Numbered from the stretch's first letter, positions 1 to 6,399 are shown. The stretch is 6,399 bases of DNA from Candidatus Omnitrophota bacterium (GCA_020052635.1 JAGVOR010000135.1:1-6399), one strand, 5' to 3'. The notes: generated by a model not told the origin, from the letters alone. Numbers and translations are program-made.

Positions 1-1078
1 CAGACCTGCCAAAGGGGGCGCTGTTTTTCACTAAAACCGGAAAGCCAAACCAGCTTGGGAGGCTGTCAATTTGAGCCTGGGGCAGCAAAAAATAATCCTC
101 ATAAGGTTTAAATATTTCGCATAAACAATCAAAATTCCTTCTGCGGGCCTTAATAAAAGCCGGTAATTTTTCCAATTGCGCGCAGCCGATCGCCGCTTGC
201 AGGTCGGTGATTTTAAGATTATAGCCGATATGCGAATAGACATATTTATGGTCATAGCCGTACGGTAATCCGGCGAATTTCTGACTGAACCTTTTACGGC
301 AAGTATCATCATGCCCGGATGCGCACCAGCAATCCCTCCCCCAATCCCGCAAAGAGAGGATAATTTTTTTTAAAAGCGGGTTGCCGGTTAATACCGCGCC
401 CCCCTCCCCCATCGTCAGATGGTGCGGCGGATAAAAACTTAAAGTCGCGATATCCCCGAAAGTACCGGTATAGCGGCTGCCGTATTTTGAACCTAAAGCG
501 TCGCAGTTATCCTCCAGCCACCATAAATTATATTTTTTTACAATTTTTTTCAGCGCCAGGATATTCACCGGATTCCCCAGGGTATGCGCCGTAAAAATAG
601 CCTTGGTCTTTTTGGTAATTGCGCGCTCGATTTTTTCAACCTGGATGTTATAATTACCCAGATCCACATCCACAAATACGGGAACCAGATTATTCTGCAG
701 GATGGGATTCAAGGTCGTGGGAAAACCGCAGGCGGTAGTGATTACCTCATCCCCGGCAACCAGCCTCCTTTGTTTTAGCTGCGCAGAACAAAGCGCGCTC
801 ACCGCCAAAAGATTAGCCGATGAACCGGAATTGACCAAAAGACAGTATTTAGTCCCGATAAAATCCGCCATCTCTTTTTCGAATTTTCCGGCGTAGCGGC
901 CGGCAGTCAGCCAAAACTCCAGAGAAGCATCAACCAGGTTAACCAGTTCCCGGGCATCATAAACCCGCCCCCCATAATTGACTTTGCTTACCCCGGGAAT
1001 AAAATCCTTAGCTTTAGACTCTTCTTGATAGAGTTGTTTTACTAATCTAAATATTTCATTTCTTATTGCTTTTTTCAT
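1..1078 (-). CDS. rfbH: NDP-4-keto-6-deoxy-D-glucose 3-dehydrase (E1/RfbH type), 3' end beyond window
   Basis: This is a PLP- and [2Fe-2S]-dependent dehydrase that removes the C3 hydroxyl of CDP-4-keto-6-deoxyglucose, the committed step to 3,6-dideoxyhexoses; it is cytoplasmic. I translated 359 residues without a stop before the edge; the family is about 437 long, so roughly 80 C-terminal residues are missing. It has the DegT/DnrJ aminotransferase fold. SGSSANL (84-90) is the phosphate-binding region and Asp190 in LEDNCDALG the PLP-nitrogen partner. The Schiff-base lysine is replaced by histidine in SFYPPHHLTMGEGG (His219, pair 219-220), as in E1. Cys192, Cys250, Cys252 and Cys260 give exactly C-X57-C-X1-C-X7-C, the E1 cluster motif, which separates it from ordinary sugar aminotransferases and from ColD. 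GYDHKYVYSHIGYNLKITD (274-292) is also E1-like. The ATG follows the upstream TAA directly; AGAGGA lies 13 bases away, rather far, so coupling is likely. The sugar nucleotide (CDP versus dTDP) is not proven. Confidence 0.93.
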   Translation of the reverse strand, partial: MKKAIRNEIFRLVKQLYQEESKAKDFIPGVSKVNYGGRVYDARELVNLVDASLEFWLTAGRYAGKFEKEMADFIGTKYCLLVNSGSSANLLAVSALCSAQLKQRRLVAGDEVITTACGFPTTLNPILQNNLVPVFVDVDLGNYNIQVEKIERAITKKTKAIFTAHTLGNPVNILALKKIVKKYNLWWLEDNCDALGSKYGSRYTGTFGDIATLSFYPPHHLTMGEGGAVLTGNPLLKKIILSLRDWGRDCWCASGHDDTCRKRFSQKFAGLPYGYDHKYVYSHIGYNLKITDLQAAIGCAQLEKLPAFIKARRRNFDCLCEIFKPYEDYFLLPQAQIDSLPSWFGFPVLVKNSAPFGRS

Positions 1079-2143
1079 TTAATCAACCATATCCTCTTTT
1101 TTAAATACTTCTTCGCAGGGCACCGGCACCGGTTTACCGTAGATTCTTTTCGCTTCGTATTCTTCGATGAATTTCCGGTCCTCCGCGATTAAACAGGTAT
1201 CAATATGTTTCTTAAAATATTTAACCTTCATTCCCCGCCCGATAATATCTTTCAAAGGCTCTTTAAAAAAATTCCCCAGCGAAACATGAATATAAGGACA
1301 GGGCATCACATCCCCGTATTTGGTGATAGAAACCATTCTCTTCACGGCGATACATCCTAAGCTTAATCCGTAAGAGGGTGTAAGATGGGTAAATACGTCA
1401 TATTTCTTTTCCAGTCCCCGTAAATAATCCATATCAGAACGGTCAATTAACACACTGTAATTACCCTCCCAGGCACCCACGGGTTTAGCGTAGGTCACAA
1501 AAACACCCACTCCTTTTATTTTAGCAAATTCCAAAAATTCGATAAACTCGGCGCTCCTCACCCTCTGCTTGGTAACCACCGTGGCTAAAATAATATTTAA
1601 CCCGGCATCCAGGCAAGCATCAATCGCGGCTACTGCCCTTTGGTGAGAACCGGCCTTACGCCTGAAATCATCATGTTCAGCCGCCGAGAGGCTGTCTAAA
1701 CTCAACTGAATTTTATCCAAACCGATCTTTTTAAGATGCTTGGCCTTTTGGGCATCCAAATACCAGCCGTTAGTATCGGAGGTAATATAGAACTTCTGCG
1801 GATCGATCGCTTTAACGATATCATCAAAATCCGGAAAAACCAAAGGCTCTCCTCCCGTAATCACGATATGCGCCAGGCCCATTTCATCGGCCTGCCGGGA
1901 AAGCTCTTTGACATCCTTAAGCGTAAAGAAACGGCTTTGATCTTTGCCCCTTAATTTGGTGATATCGCAATGCTGGCAGGCAAAATTACAATTATAATCA
2001 TATTGGAATTGTAAAATCGCGATACTCTCTCCACGCTTTACTTTTTCATCGTATTGCATGATCTTTTCATAAACATACGGTTTTTCCCTGCGCAACAAAT
2101 CCCGCTTTGCGCTCTCTTCCGGTTTTAGTTTCCCTTGAGTCAT
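1079..2143 (-). CDS. Radical SAM enzyme with reduced SPASM/twitch-like C-terminal domain
   Basis: This 354-residue protein belongs to the radical SAM superfamily, whose members use a [4Fe-4S] cluster to cleave S-adenosylmethionine and form a substrate radical. The cluster motif is C52-X3-C56-X2-C59 (CNFACQHC), followed by the SAM-contacting ITGGEP (95-100) and a TIM-barrel strand ending in IQLSLDSL (145-152). The C-terminus carries C264-X12-G-X4-C282, the opening of a SPASM domain, then only Cys317 and Cys343 instead of the full later CX2CX5CX3C set. That could ligate one auxiliary cluster, as in twitch domains. It sits between a methyltransferase and the sugar 3-dehydrase, so a sugar-nucleotide or glycan substrate is inferred (radical SAM enzymes such as DesII act on sugars), but the reaction is unknown. 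The start overlaps the upstream stop as ATGA and has a strong GGAGG. No small precursor-peptide gene is seen nearby, which weakens a peptide-modification role. Confidence 0.9.
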   Translation of the reverse strand: MTQGKLKPEESAKRDLLRREKPYVYEKIMQYDEKVKRGESIAILQFQYDYNCNFACQHCDITKLRGKDQSRFFTLKDVKELSRQADEMGLAHIVITGGEPLVFPDFDDIVKAIDPQKFYITSDTNGWYLDAQKAKHLKKIGLDKIQLSLDSLSAAEHDDFRRKAGSHQRAVAAIDACLDAGLNIILATVVTKQRVRSAEFIEFLEFAKIKGVGVFVTYAKPVGAWEGNYSVLIDRSDMDYLRGLEKKYDVFTHLTPSYGLSLGCIAVKRMVSITKYGDVMPCPYIHVSLGNFFKEPLKDIIGRGMKVKYFKKHIDTCLIAEDRKFIEEYEAKRIYGKPVPVPCEEVFKKEDMVD

Positions 2144-3279
2144 GACTTTATTTCCTCCAGACCAAAATCCCTCACGATTGAAATACCGATACCGGGAGCG
2201 TATCTGCGGCGGATGATTCTGGCTACCTCATCGGAATAACTGGCCGCCATCACGATTACCGCCTCCACCGGATCCGTTTTTAGCGTATCCGGAGAAACAA
2301 TCGGCAGGTGCGTAGCCGGGGTAAATTTGCCCTGTTTAAATTTTGCGGAATCAACCACATATTTTATCTTTTGGTTTAAATCCATTAAAGCTAGGATGGC
2401 TAAAGCCTGATGCCCGGCGCCCCAAACCGCTACCTGGCAAGGGCTAAAACGCTCAAGATAAGCACTAAGATCATTTTTAAGCTTCTGCCGCCCCGCGGAA
2501 AAATCCGCCAGCAGCAGCGGCTGCCTTTTTCTGACCACCGCGGAGATTATATAGTCATGCCAGATAACCTTGGTCTCCAGGGCCTCAAAACCGTTGAAGG
2601 CTAAAAGCGTGCGCAAGGTATCGCTGGTAAAATAGAATAAATGGTCGCTGGTAAATTCAGTAAACAGTTTTTTGCGTAAAATCATATCGAAATTCGGCAC
2701 CTCCACTAATCCTATCCCCTGCTCCGTTAGGTTATTCGCGATCCCCCGGAGCAGGCTATTAGGGTCAGGTAAATGCTCAAGAAAATTTAAAATCATAAAA
2801 GCATCAAAAGGCGCCTGGGGCAACCTTTGCCTGCTGCTGGCGATAAAACTTTTAAAAACCTTTAAGCCCGACTTAACGCAGTAGCTTTGCGCCTGCCGGC
2901 AATACTCCAAACCATAAGCTTTAGCTTGGCATTTTTTAATTAAAGCAAGGTATTCTCCCCTGCCGCATCCGATCTCCACCACTTTTTTGCCTTGAAGCGA
3001 AAACCGCTTGAAGAATTTACTGAATTGCTTAATCCTAAAGGCGGTCATCTCAGGTGAAACCGCAGCTGCCCGGATCACCTGCCGGTAATAAGGCACCGGA
3101 TCTGCCCCCAACTGGACTAAGCCGCAACAACGGCATTGATAAACTTCAAGCTTAATCCCCGCATCATTTTTTAGCGAACGGGCATCCGGCAGGAATTGGG
3201 CGGTTTTAGGCATTTTTGCGTAAGACAATAACTTTTCTTTTAATTGCCCCCCGCATACCCGGCATTTACTGATTCTCAT
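2140..3279 (-). CDS. SAM-dependent methyltransferase of the sugar C-methyltransferase family (three-domain)
   Basis: This 379-residue protein has the architecture of NDP-sugar C-methyltransferases such as TylC3 and TcaB9. The N-terminal zinc-binding part has Cys6/Cys9 and Cys49/Cys52 (CRVC, CRCC). The class I SAM-binding core has motif I VVEIGCGRGEYL (100-111), FMILNFLEHLPDP (161-173) and HLFYFTSDTLRTLL (213-226). The C-terminal Rossmann-like domain has VAVWGAGHQALAIL (283-296) and VVDSAKFKQGKFTP (308-321). Known relatives methylate a carbon next to the 4-keto group. The catalytic histidine is probably His213, preceded by Asp rather than Glu, and the tyrosines important in TcaB9 are not obvious: the usual Tyr-rich stretch reads QVIRAAAVSPEM (67-78). 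A different substrate or even O-/N-methylation is therefore possible. The start is set by AGAAGGA overlapping the upstream stop, with an 11-base gap. The end overlaps the radical SAM start by four bases. Confidence 0.9.
   Translation of the reverse strand: MRISKCRVCGGQLKEKLLSYAKMPKTAQFLPDARSLKNDAGIKLEVYQCRCCGLVQLGADPVPYYRQVIRAAAVSPEMTAFRIKQFSKFFKRFSLQGKKVVEIGCGRGEYLALIKKCQAKAYGLEYCRQAQSYCVKSGLKVFKSFIASSRQRLPQAPFDAFMILNFLEHLPDPNSLLRGIANNLTEQGIGLVEVPNFDMILRKKLFTEFTSDHLFYFTSDTLRTLLAFNGFEALETKVIWHDYIISAVVRKRQPLLLADFSAGRQKLKNDLSAYLERFSPCQVAVWGAGHQALAILALMDLNQKIKYVVDSAKFKQGKFTPATHLPIVSPDTLKTDPVEAVIVMAASYSDEVARIIRRRYAPGIGISIVRDFGLEEIKS
2154..2158 (-). promoter_or_regulatory. Shine-Dalgarno for the radical SAM gene
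   Basis: GGAGG on the minus strand sits ten bases before the ATG at 2143, inside the last codons of the methyltransferase gene. It is the strongest ribosome-binding site in the window. It supports the ATGA-overlap start and suggests strong independent initiation for this gene. Confidence 0.75.
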
Positions 3280-3285
3280 AACTAT

Positions 3286-3292
3286 TCCTTCT
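3286..3292 (-). promoter_or_regulatory. Shine-Dalgarno for the methyltransferase gene
   Basis: AGAAGGA on the minus strand overlaps the TAG stop of the SDR gene and lies six bases before the ATG at 3279. It occupies most of the only intergenic gap in the operon and fixes the start. Confidence 0.7.
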
Positions 3293-4148
3293 ATTTAAAA
3301 AGTTGTTTATGCGCATTACACCAATCGTACAAATGCTTCAAAGATTCCTCAACCGGGGTAAACTTAAGATCGGGAAATTCCCTCTTTAGCAGCGCATTGT
3401 CCCCGCTATATTCTTTGCCTAATCCTTTTTGTTTAATCATGATTTTAAGTTTTTTACCTGAAATCTCAATAATCTTTTCCGCCAAACTCTTAAAATCATA
3501 GGCCTTAGCTGTGCAAACATTATAAATATTTACTTTAGGCGTATGTTTAATAAACCAATCCACGATTCTAACCAAATCATCAATATACAGCAGATCAAAA
3601 AAAACGTTTTGGTTGATCGTAATCGGCCTGCCCAAGGCAGCATTAACACAGGCACCAGAAACAAAACGCGTGCGCCAGTCATCGTATTTGCCGAAAACCC
3701 CAAACAGCCGCAAATTATAGATCTGACTGTAGTCTTGAGCATATTTAGTCATAATATATTTGGAAAACCCGTACTGATCCAGCGGTACATGCTGATCAAA
3801 ATACCCCTCTGGCATCTTAGGCTGCCAATACTCGCGCGCAAATTCGGCCCCGGAGCCGAAATAAATCATCCGGCTGAAATGTTGCCGGCAGCGCACAAGG
3901 TTAAAAAACATCTTTAAATTATTTTCTAAAACCAATGCCGGATCCTTAATCGAATGTTTGGGAGCAGCGTCATAAGTTGCCGTATGAATCACCACATCGA
4001 ATTTGCCGCTTTTAATACAGGCGGCTACCTGCGCATAATCCAGCAGGTTAAGCTGTTTACTGGTTAACGCTGTAATATCGTAGCAATCTAATTGCTCGGT
4101 TAAATTCCTGGCAATGAATCCGGCTCCGCCGGTCACTAAGATTCTCAT
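3291..4148 (-). CDS. Extended SDR: NAD(P)-dependent sugar epimerase/reductase
   Basis: This 285-residue protein is an extended short-chain dehydrogenase acting on nucleotide sugars. The Rossmann motif is VTGGAGFIA (5-13); its last position is Ala instead of the usual Gly. VVIHTATYD (52-60) follows. The active site is Ser99 in FGSGAEF with Y126-X3-K130 (YGFSK). FFDLLYIDDLVRIV (183-196) and the C-terminal part match the substrate-binding region of the family. Relatives include GDP-fucose synthase, CDP-abequose/paratose synthases and the yersiniose reductase YerF, and the sequence does not distinguish them. Next to an acetolactate-synthase-like enzyme and E1, reduction of a 4-keto group or of a newly added acetyl branch is the likeliest job; this is inference. 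It overlaps the TPP enzyme stop as ATGA and has no clear Shine-Dalgarno, so translation is probably coupled. Confidence 0.92.
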   Translation of the reverse strand: MRILVTGGAGFIARNLTEQLDCYDITALTSKQLNLLDYAQVAACIKSGKFDVVIHTATYDAAPKHSIKDPALVLENNLKMFFNLVRCRQHFSRMIYFGSGAEFAREYWQPKMPEGYFDQHVPLDQYGFSKYIMTKYAQDYSQIYNLRLFGVFGKYDDWRTRFVSGACVNAALGRPITINQNVFFDLLYIDDLVRIVDWFIKHTPKVNIYNVCTAKAYDFKSLAEKIIEISGKKLKIMIKQKGLGKEYSGDNALLKREFPDLKFTPVEESLKHLYDWCNAHKQLFK

Positions 4149-5944
4149 GGTTTATTCTGCGGCTGGGGCGTCATATTGGCCTTAAACTCCTGGCGGTCTA
4201 AAAACGGCCAGAGGTCTTCCATCGGCTTAGAGACGATGCGCCCATCAGGCTGAACTTCCGAAGAAACTTTCGGCTGGGTTAATAAATCCGGATCCACCAT
4301 TACCTCGCAGATAATCGGGCCGGAACAATCCAATACGGAACGTAAATTATCCTCGAGGTTCTGCTGATTGACCAGCCTGGCGGTTCTTAAGCCGTAAGCC
4401 TCGGCAACCTTAAGCGTATCCGGCAAAGTTAAACCGCTTGATGGGTCAGTCGCCACCAAATTTCCTTTAAAAAATTTATCCTGGGTCGCCCGGATGGAAG
4501 CATAAGCGTTATTATTCAACACAAACACCTTGACCGGCAGCTGATAACGCTTTAACAATTCCAACTCCTGCAGGTTATGCTGCAGGCCACCGTCTCCTAC
4601 CAGGCAAATTGTCCTTTTATTGCCGCTGGCAATACATGCCCCGATACTGGCCGGGATCCCAAAACCCATCGAGCCTAATCCGGGAGAATTAATAATCCTT
4701 TGCCCTAATTTCACCTTAAAAGACTGCAGGGTTATTTCACTACAGCTGCCGGAACTTCCGGGCACAAGCAGATCATTTTTGGTTAAAAACTTAGATAACA
4801 TATCAACCAGGACATAGGTATTAACGTATTCTTTTTGCTGATAATAATCTAACAGGACTACCGGATATTTATCTTTCCACTCCTGGCATTTCTTCAGCCA
4901 TTTCCCGGCATTAACTTTAATCTGCCCAAGCCTACTCTCTAGGAGATCTAAAAACAAGCCGGCATCGAGATTAAACGCCAAATCCACCTTCCCAGGAATC
5001 TTTTTGATTTCGCTGCGATCGACATCGACAATCACTTTCTTTGCCTGAGAGGCAAAGTTTTCGTAGTTATAAGCTACCTGCGACACATCGAGGCGTGCGC
5101 CGATAGTAATAATTAAATCCGCGTTCTGCTGGACAAAATTAGCCCCGCGTTGGCCGACTGAACCGGGCCGTCCGACAAATAGCCCGTCATCCTGAGCAAG
5201 GAGATCCGCGGCTTTCCAGGTGGTTAAAACCGGTATTTTGATTTTAGCGGCCACCCCCCTGAATTTCTCAACCGCACCCGCAAGCCGGATACCGTTGCCG
5301 GCTAAAATAACCGGGCGCCGGGCAGCGTTAATCAGGCGGATCAAACGGTTAATTTTTTTGTTTAATCCGATCTTGTTGACAATTTTTCTCGGGGGACGAA
5401 AACCCTTTAATTTATTCTCATCAACTAAAGCACCCTGCACATCTAATGGAATATCCAGCCAAACCGGGCCGGGCCGGCCGTGCCTGGCCAGATAAACTGC
5501 CTGCTCCAGATGAAACCTGATTTTCTCAGGCTCAACGACCATCGCCGCATATTTGGTAATCGGTTTAGCCAAAGAAATAATATTTACCTCCTGGGGGCCG
5601 ATCTGGCGTACCCCTTTACCGATAGACAGGTCCGCCTTTTTAACCTGGCCGGAGATAACTAAAACCGGGATCGAGTCGATCCAGGAGGCGGCTACTCCGG
5701 TAATCGCGTTAGTACCGCCCGGGCCGGTAGTCACCAAAGCTACTCCCAGGTTATTCGTATACTGGCTATAGGCATCGGCAGCAATTGCGCAGGCCTGTTC
5801 ATGCAGGTTAACGATGAACTTCAAATTTTTATTCCTGCCTAATGAATCAACCAAGTGCATACAACCGCCCCCCGGCAGCATAAAAACCTCACCTACTCCC
5901 AATTGGGCGATATACTTCATTACGTAATCTGATAATTTAATCAT
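4145..5944 (-). CDS. Thiamine-diphosphate enzyme, acetolactate-synthase-like (candidate YerE-type sugar branching enzyme)
   Basis: This 599-residue protein has the full three-domain layout of acetohydroxyacid synthases. The N-terminal pyrimidine-binding domain has the activating Glu49 in LHEQACAIAADAY and TTGPGGTNA (72-80). The middle domain carries GSVGQRGANF (261-270) and IGARLD (281-286), the region that binds FAD in AHAS. The C-terminal diphosphate domain has the metal/ThDP motif from GDG (450-452) to NNN (477-479). True AHAS enzymes usually have a longer Asp/Arg-rich sequence after GAR; here it is LDVSQVAYNYENF, and the tail PMEDLWPFLDRQEF (574-587) is one I associate with TPP proteins of O-antigen clusters rather than valine biosynthesis. 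With an E1 dehydrase downstream, the best-known analogue is YerE of Yersinia, a TPP flavoprotein that adds a two-carbon unit from pyruvate to C4 of a 4-keto-3,6-dideoxy sugar. Family membership is certain; the substrate is inferred. AAAAGGA lies three bases before the ATG, which overlaps the upstream TGA. Confidence 0.93.
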   Translation of the reverse strand: MIKLSDYVMKYIAQLGVGEVFMLPGGGCMHLVDSLGRNKNLKFIVNLHEQACAIAADAYSQYTNNLGVALVTTGPGGTNAITGVAASWIDSIPVLVISGQVKKADLSIGKGVRQIGPQEVNIISLAKPITKYAAMVVEPEKIRFHLEQAVYLARHGRPGPVWLDIPLDVQGALVDENKLKGFRPPRKIVNKIGLNKKINRLIRLINAARRPVILAGNGIRLAGAVEKFRGVAAKIKIPVLTTWKAADLLAQDDGLFVGRPGSVGQRGANFVQQNADLIITIGARLDVSQVAYNYENFASQAKKVIVDVDRSEIKKIPGKVDLAFNLDAGLFLDLLESRLGQIKVNAGKWLKKCQEWKDKYPVVLLDYYQQKEYVNTYVLVDMLSKFLTKNDLLVPGSSGSCSEITLQSFKVKLGQRIINSPGLGSMGFGIPASIGACIASGNKRTICLVGDGGLQHNLQELELLKRYQLPVKVFVLNNNAYASIRATQDKFFKGNLVATDPSSGLTLPDTLKVAEAYGLRTARLVNQQNLEDNLRSVLDCSGPIICEVMVDPDLLTQPKVSSEVQPDGRIVSKPMEDLWPFLDRQEFKANMTPQPQNKP

Positions 5945-6399
5945 TTATCCTTTTCGATCATTCCGTTAATCTCGGATAACGCATCTTTAAGTGTTAGGTT
6001 ACTTTTATTCCAGGGCTTTTTCAGCAATAGGCCCCTGATGCCCAACGCCTGAGCCTCTCGAATATTCTGCGGGCTGTCTTCAACTAAAATGTCGATATTG
6101 CCCGCCCACTTTAAATAATCCGCTTTAGTTAGATCATACTCCGGCAGCAGCTCATTTTTTCTGCAAGAAGGAATAAAATTAAAGCTGCGGATCCATTTTC
6201 CGAAATTCATCATTACCCAGCCGGCGCTGATGTGCGCGGCTTTTTGCGGTACCGCGGTCAAAGCAATCTGCCGCGCCTGGTGTCCACGCTGATTAAACCA
6301 GGCTAATAATTGTTGGTCCACAACCAGATCAAGATAATCTCCAGAGAGCCTGAAATTATCTAAAGACTCCTGGTACTCTTCTTTAGTACAATTAAGCAG
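5941..6399 (-). CDS. HAD-superfamily hydrolase, C-terminal part (start beyond window)
   Basis: The frame stays open from the stop (TGA, overlapping the TPP gene ATG) to the right edge, giving 152 residues without their N-terminus. A GTG at 6321 could be misread as a start, but the frame continues upstream with plausible protein (YLDLVVDQQLLAWF), so I treat this as a truncated gene. Numbered from the edge, HAD motif II is IALTAVP (Thr48), a lysine suitable for motif III lies near 92-98, and motif IV is DILVEDSPQN (Glu107/Asp108). GIRGLLLKKPWN (120-131) is the strand after motif IV, as in 5'-nucleotidase-like HAD proteins. The nucleophile motif DxDxT must lie outside the window. The product would be a cytoplasmic phosphatase, perhaps for a sugar or nucleotide phosphate in this pathway; the substrate cannot be read from the sequence. 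Confidence 0.8.
   Translation of the reverse strand: MLNCTKEEYQESLDNFRLSGDYLDLVVDQQLLAWFNQRGHQARQIALTAVPQKAAHISAGWVMMNFGKWIRSFNFIPSCRKNELLPEYDLTKADYLKWAGNIDILVEDSPQNIREAQALGIRGLLLKKPWNKSNLTLKDALSEINGMIEKDK
5948..5954 (-). promoter_or_regulatory. Shine-Dalgarno for the TPP enzyme gene
   Basis: AAAAGGA on the minus strand lies within the last codons of the HAD gene, only three bases from the ATG at 5944. The short spacing plus the ATGA overlap suggests coupling to translation of the HAD gene. Confidence 0.5.

Noticed and set aside
31..312. A 93-codon minus-strand open frame that could be read as a small protein
   Set aside because: It lies in another frame of the E1 dehydrase gene, whose continuous, strongly family-like translation covers the same bases.
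584..896. Two overlapping plus-strand open frames of 64 codons each
   Set aside because: Both are antisense shadows inside the E1 dehydrase gene, including the codons of its PLP phosphate-binding region.
1..1078. Calling the left-edge gene a sugar aminotransferase (DegT/ArnB type)
   Set aside because: The Schiff-base lysine is replaced by histidine and four correctly spaced cysteines are present, which fits the E1 3-dehydrase and not an aminotransferase.
1079..2143. Radical SAM gene as a RiPP-maturation or PqqE-like enzyme
   Set aside because: The SPASM cysteine set is incomplete and no small precursor-peptide gene exists on either side; the neighbours are sugar enzymes.
3543..3917. A 124-codon plus-strand open frame
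   Set aside because: It is antisense to the SDR gene, with low-complexity, non-family translation and no supporting ribosome-binding context; the SDR frame explains the region.
5941..6321. A complete 126-residue HAD gene starting at the GTG at 6321
   Set aside because: The frame continues open to the window edge with plausible sequence, and a HAD enzyme needs an N-terminal nucleophile motif that this short version lacks.
1..6399. CRISPR arrays, tRNA/rRNA genes, insertion sequences, terminators or promoters
   Set aside because: Reading through the window showed no repeat array, RNA-like cloverleaf, transposase or stem-loop with a T-run in the few non-coding bases; nearly every base is coding.

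Overview
The window is a tightly packed piece of a nucleotide-sugar (probably O-antigen or surface-glycan) biosynthesis operon. All six genes lie on the minus strand, so transcription runs from the high-coordinate end to the low-coordinate end. Base composition is mixed, with GC in the mid-40s by eye. The gene set is typical of a Gram-negative or candidate-phylum bacterium with LPS-like surface sugars. The sequence alone does not fix the taxon; an Omnitrophota-like or other uncultured lineage is only a stylistic guess.

In transcription order: (1) the C-terminal part of a HAD-type phosphatase (6399-5941, start outside the window); (2) a 599-residue thiamine-diphosphate enzyme of the acetolactate-synthase fold (5944-4145); (3) an extended short-chain dehydrogenase/epimerase (4148-3291); (4) a three-part methyltransferase with a zinc-binding N-terminus, SAM-binding core and C-methyltransferase-type C-terminal domain (3279-2140); (5) a radical SAM enzyme with a reduced SPASM/twitch-like C-terminus (2143-1079); (6) an RfbH/E1-type NDP-4-keto-6-deoxyglucose 3-dehydrase (1078-1), cut by the window edge after 359 residues. 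Gene 6 is easily missed because no stop codon lies inside the window.

Three junctions are ATGA overlaps, one is TAA directly followed by ATG, and the only gap is 11 bases. No promoter, terminator, RNA gene, repeat or mobile element is visible, and no stretch longer than 300 bases lacks a gene.

Functionally, the E1-type dehydrase removes the C3 hydroxyl from an NDP-4-keto-6-deoxyhexose. In yersiniose biosynthesis, a TPP enzyme (YerE) then adds a two-carbon unit from pyruvate to C4 of the resulting 4-keto-3,6-dideoxy sugar, and a reductase (YerF) reduces the side chain. The TPP enzyme, SDR and E1 here fit that logic. The extra methyltransferase and radical SAM enzyme in the same operon suggest a more decorated branched 3,6-dideoxy sugar that I cannot match to a described one. 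The nucleotidyltransferase, 4,6-dehydratase, E3-type reductase and glycosyltransferase expected for such a pathway are not in the window.
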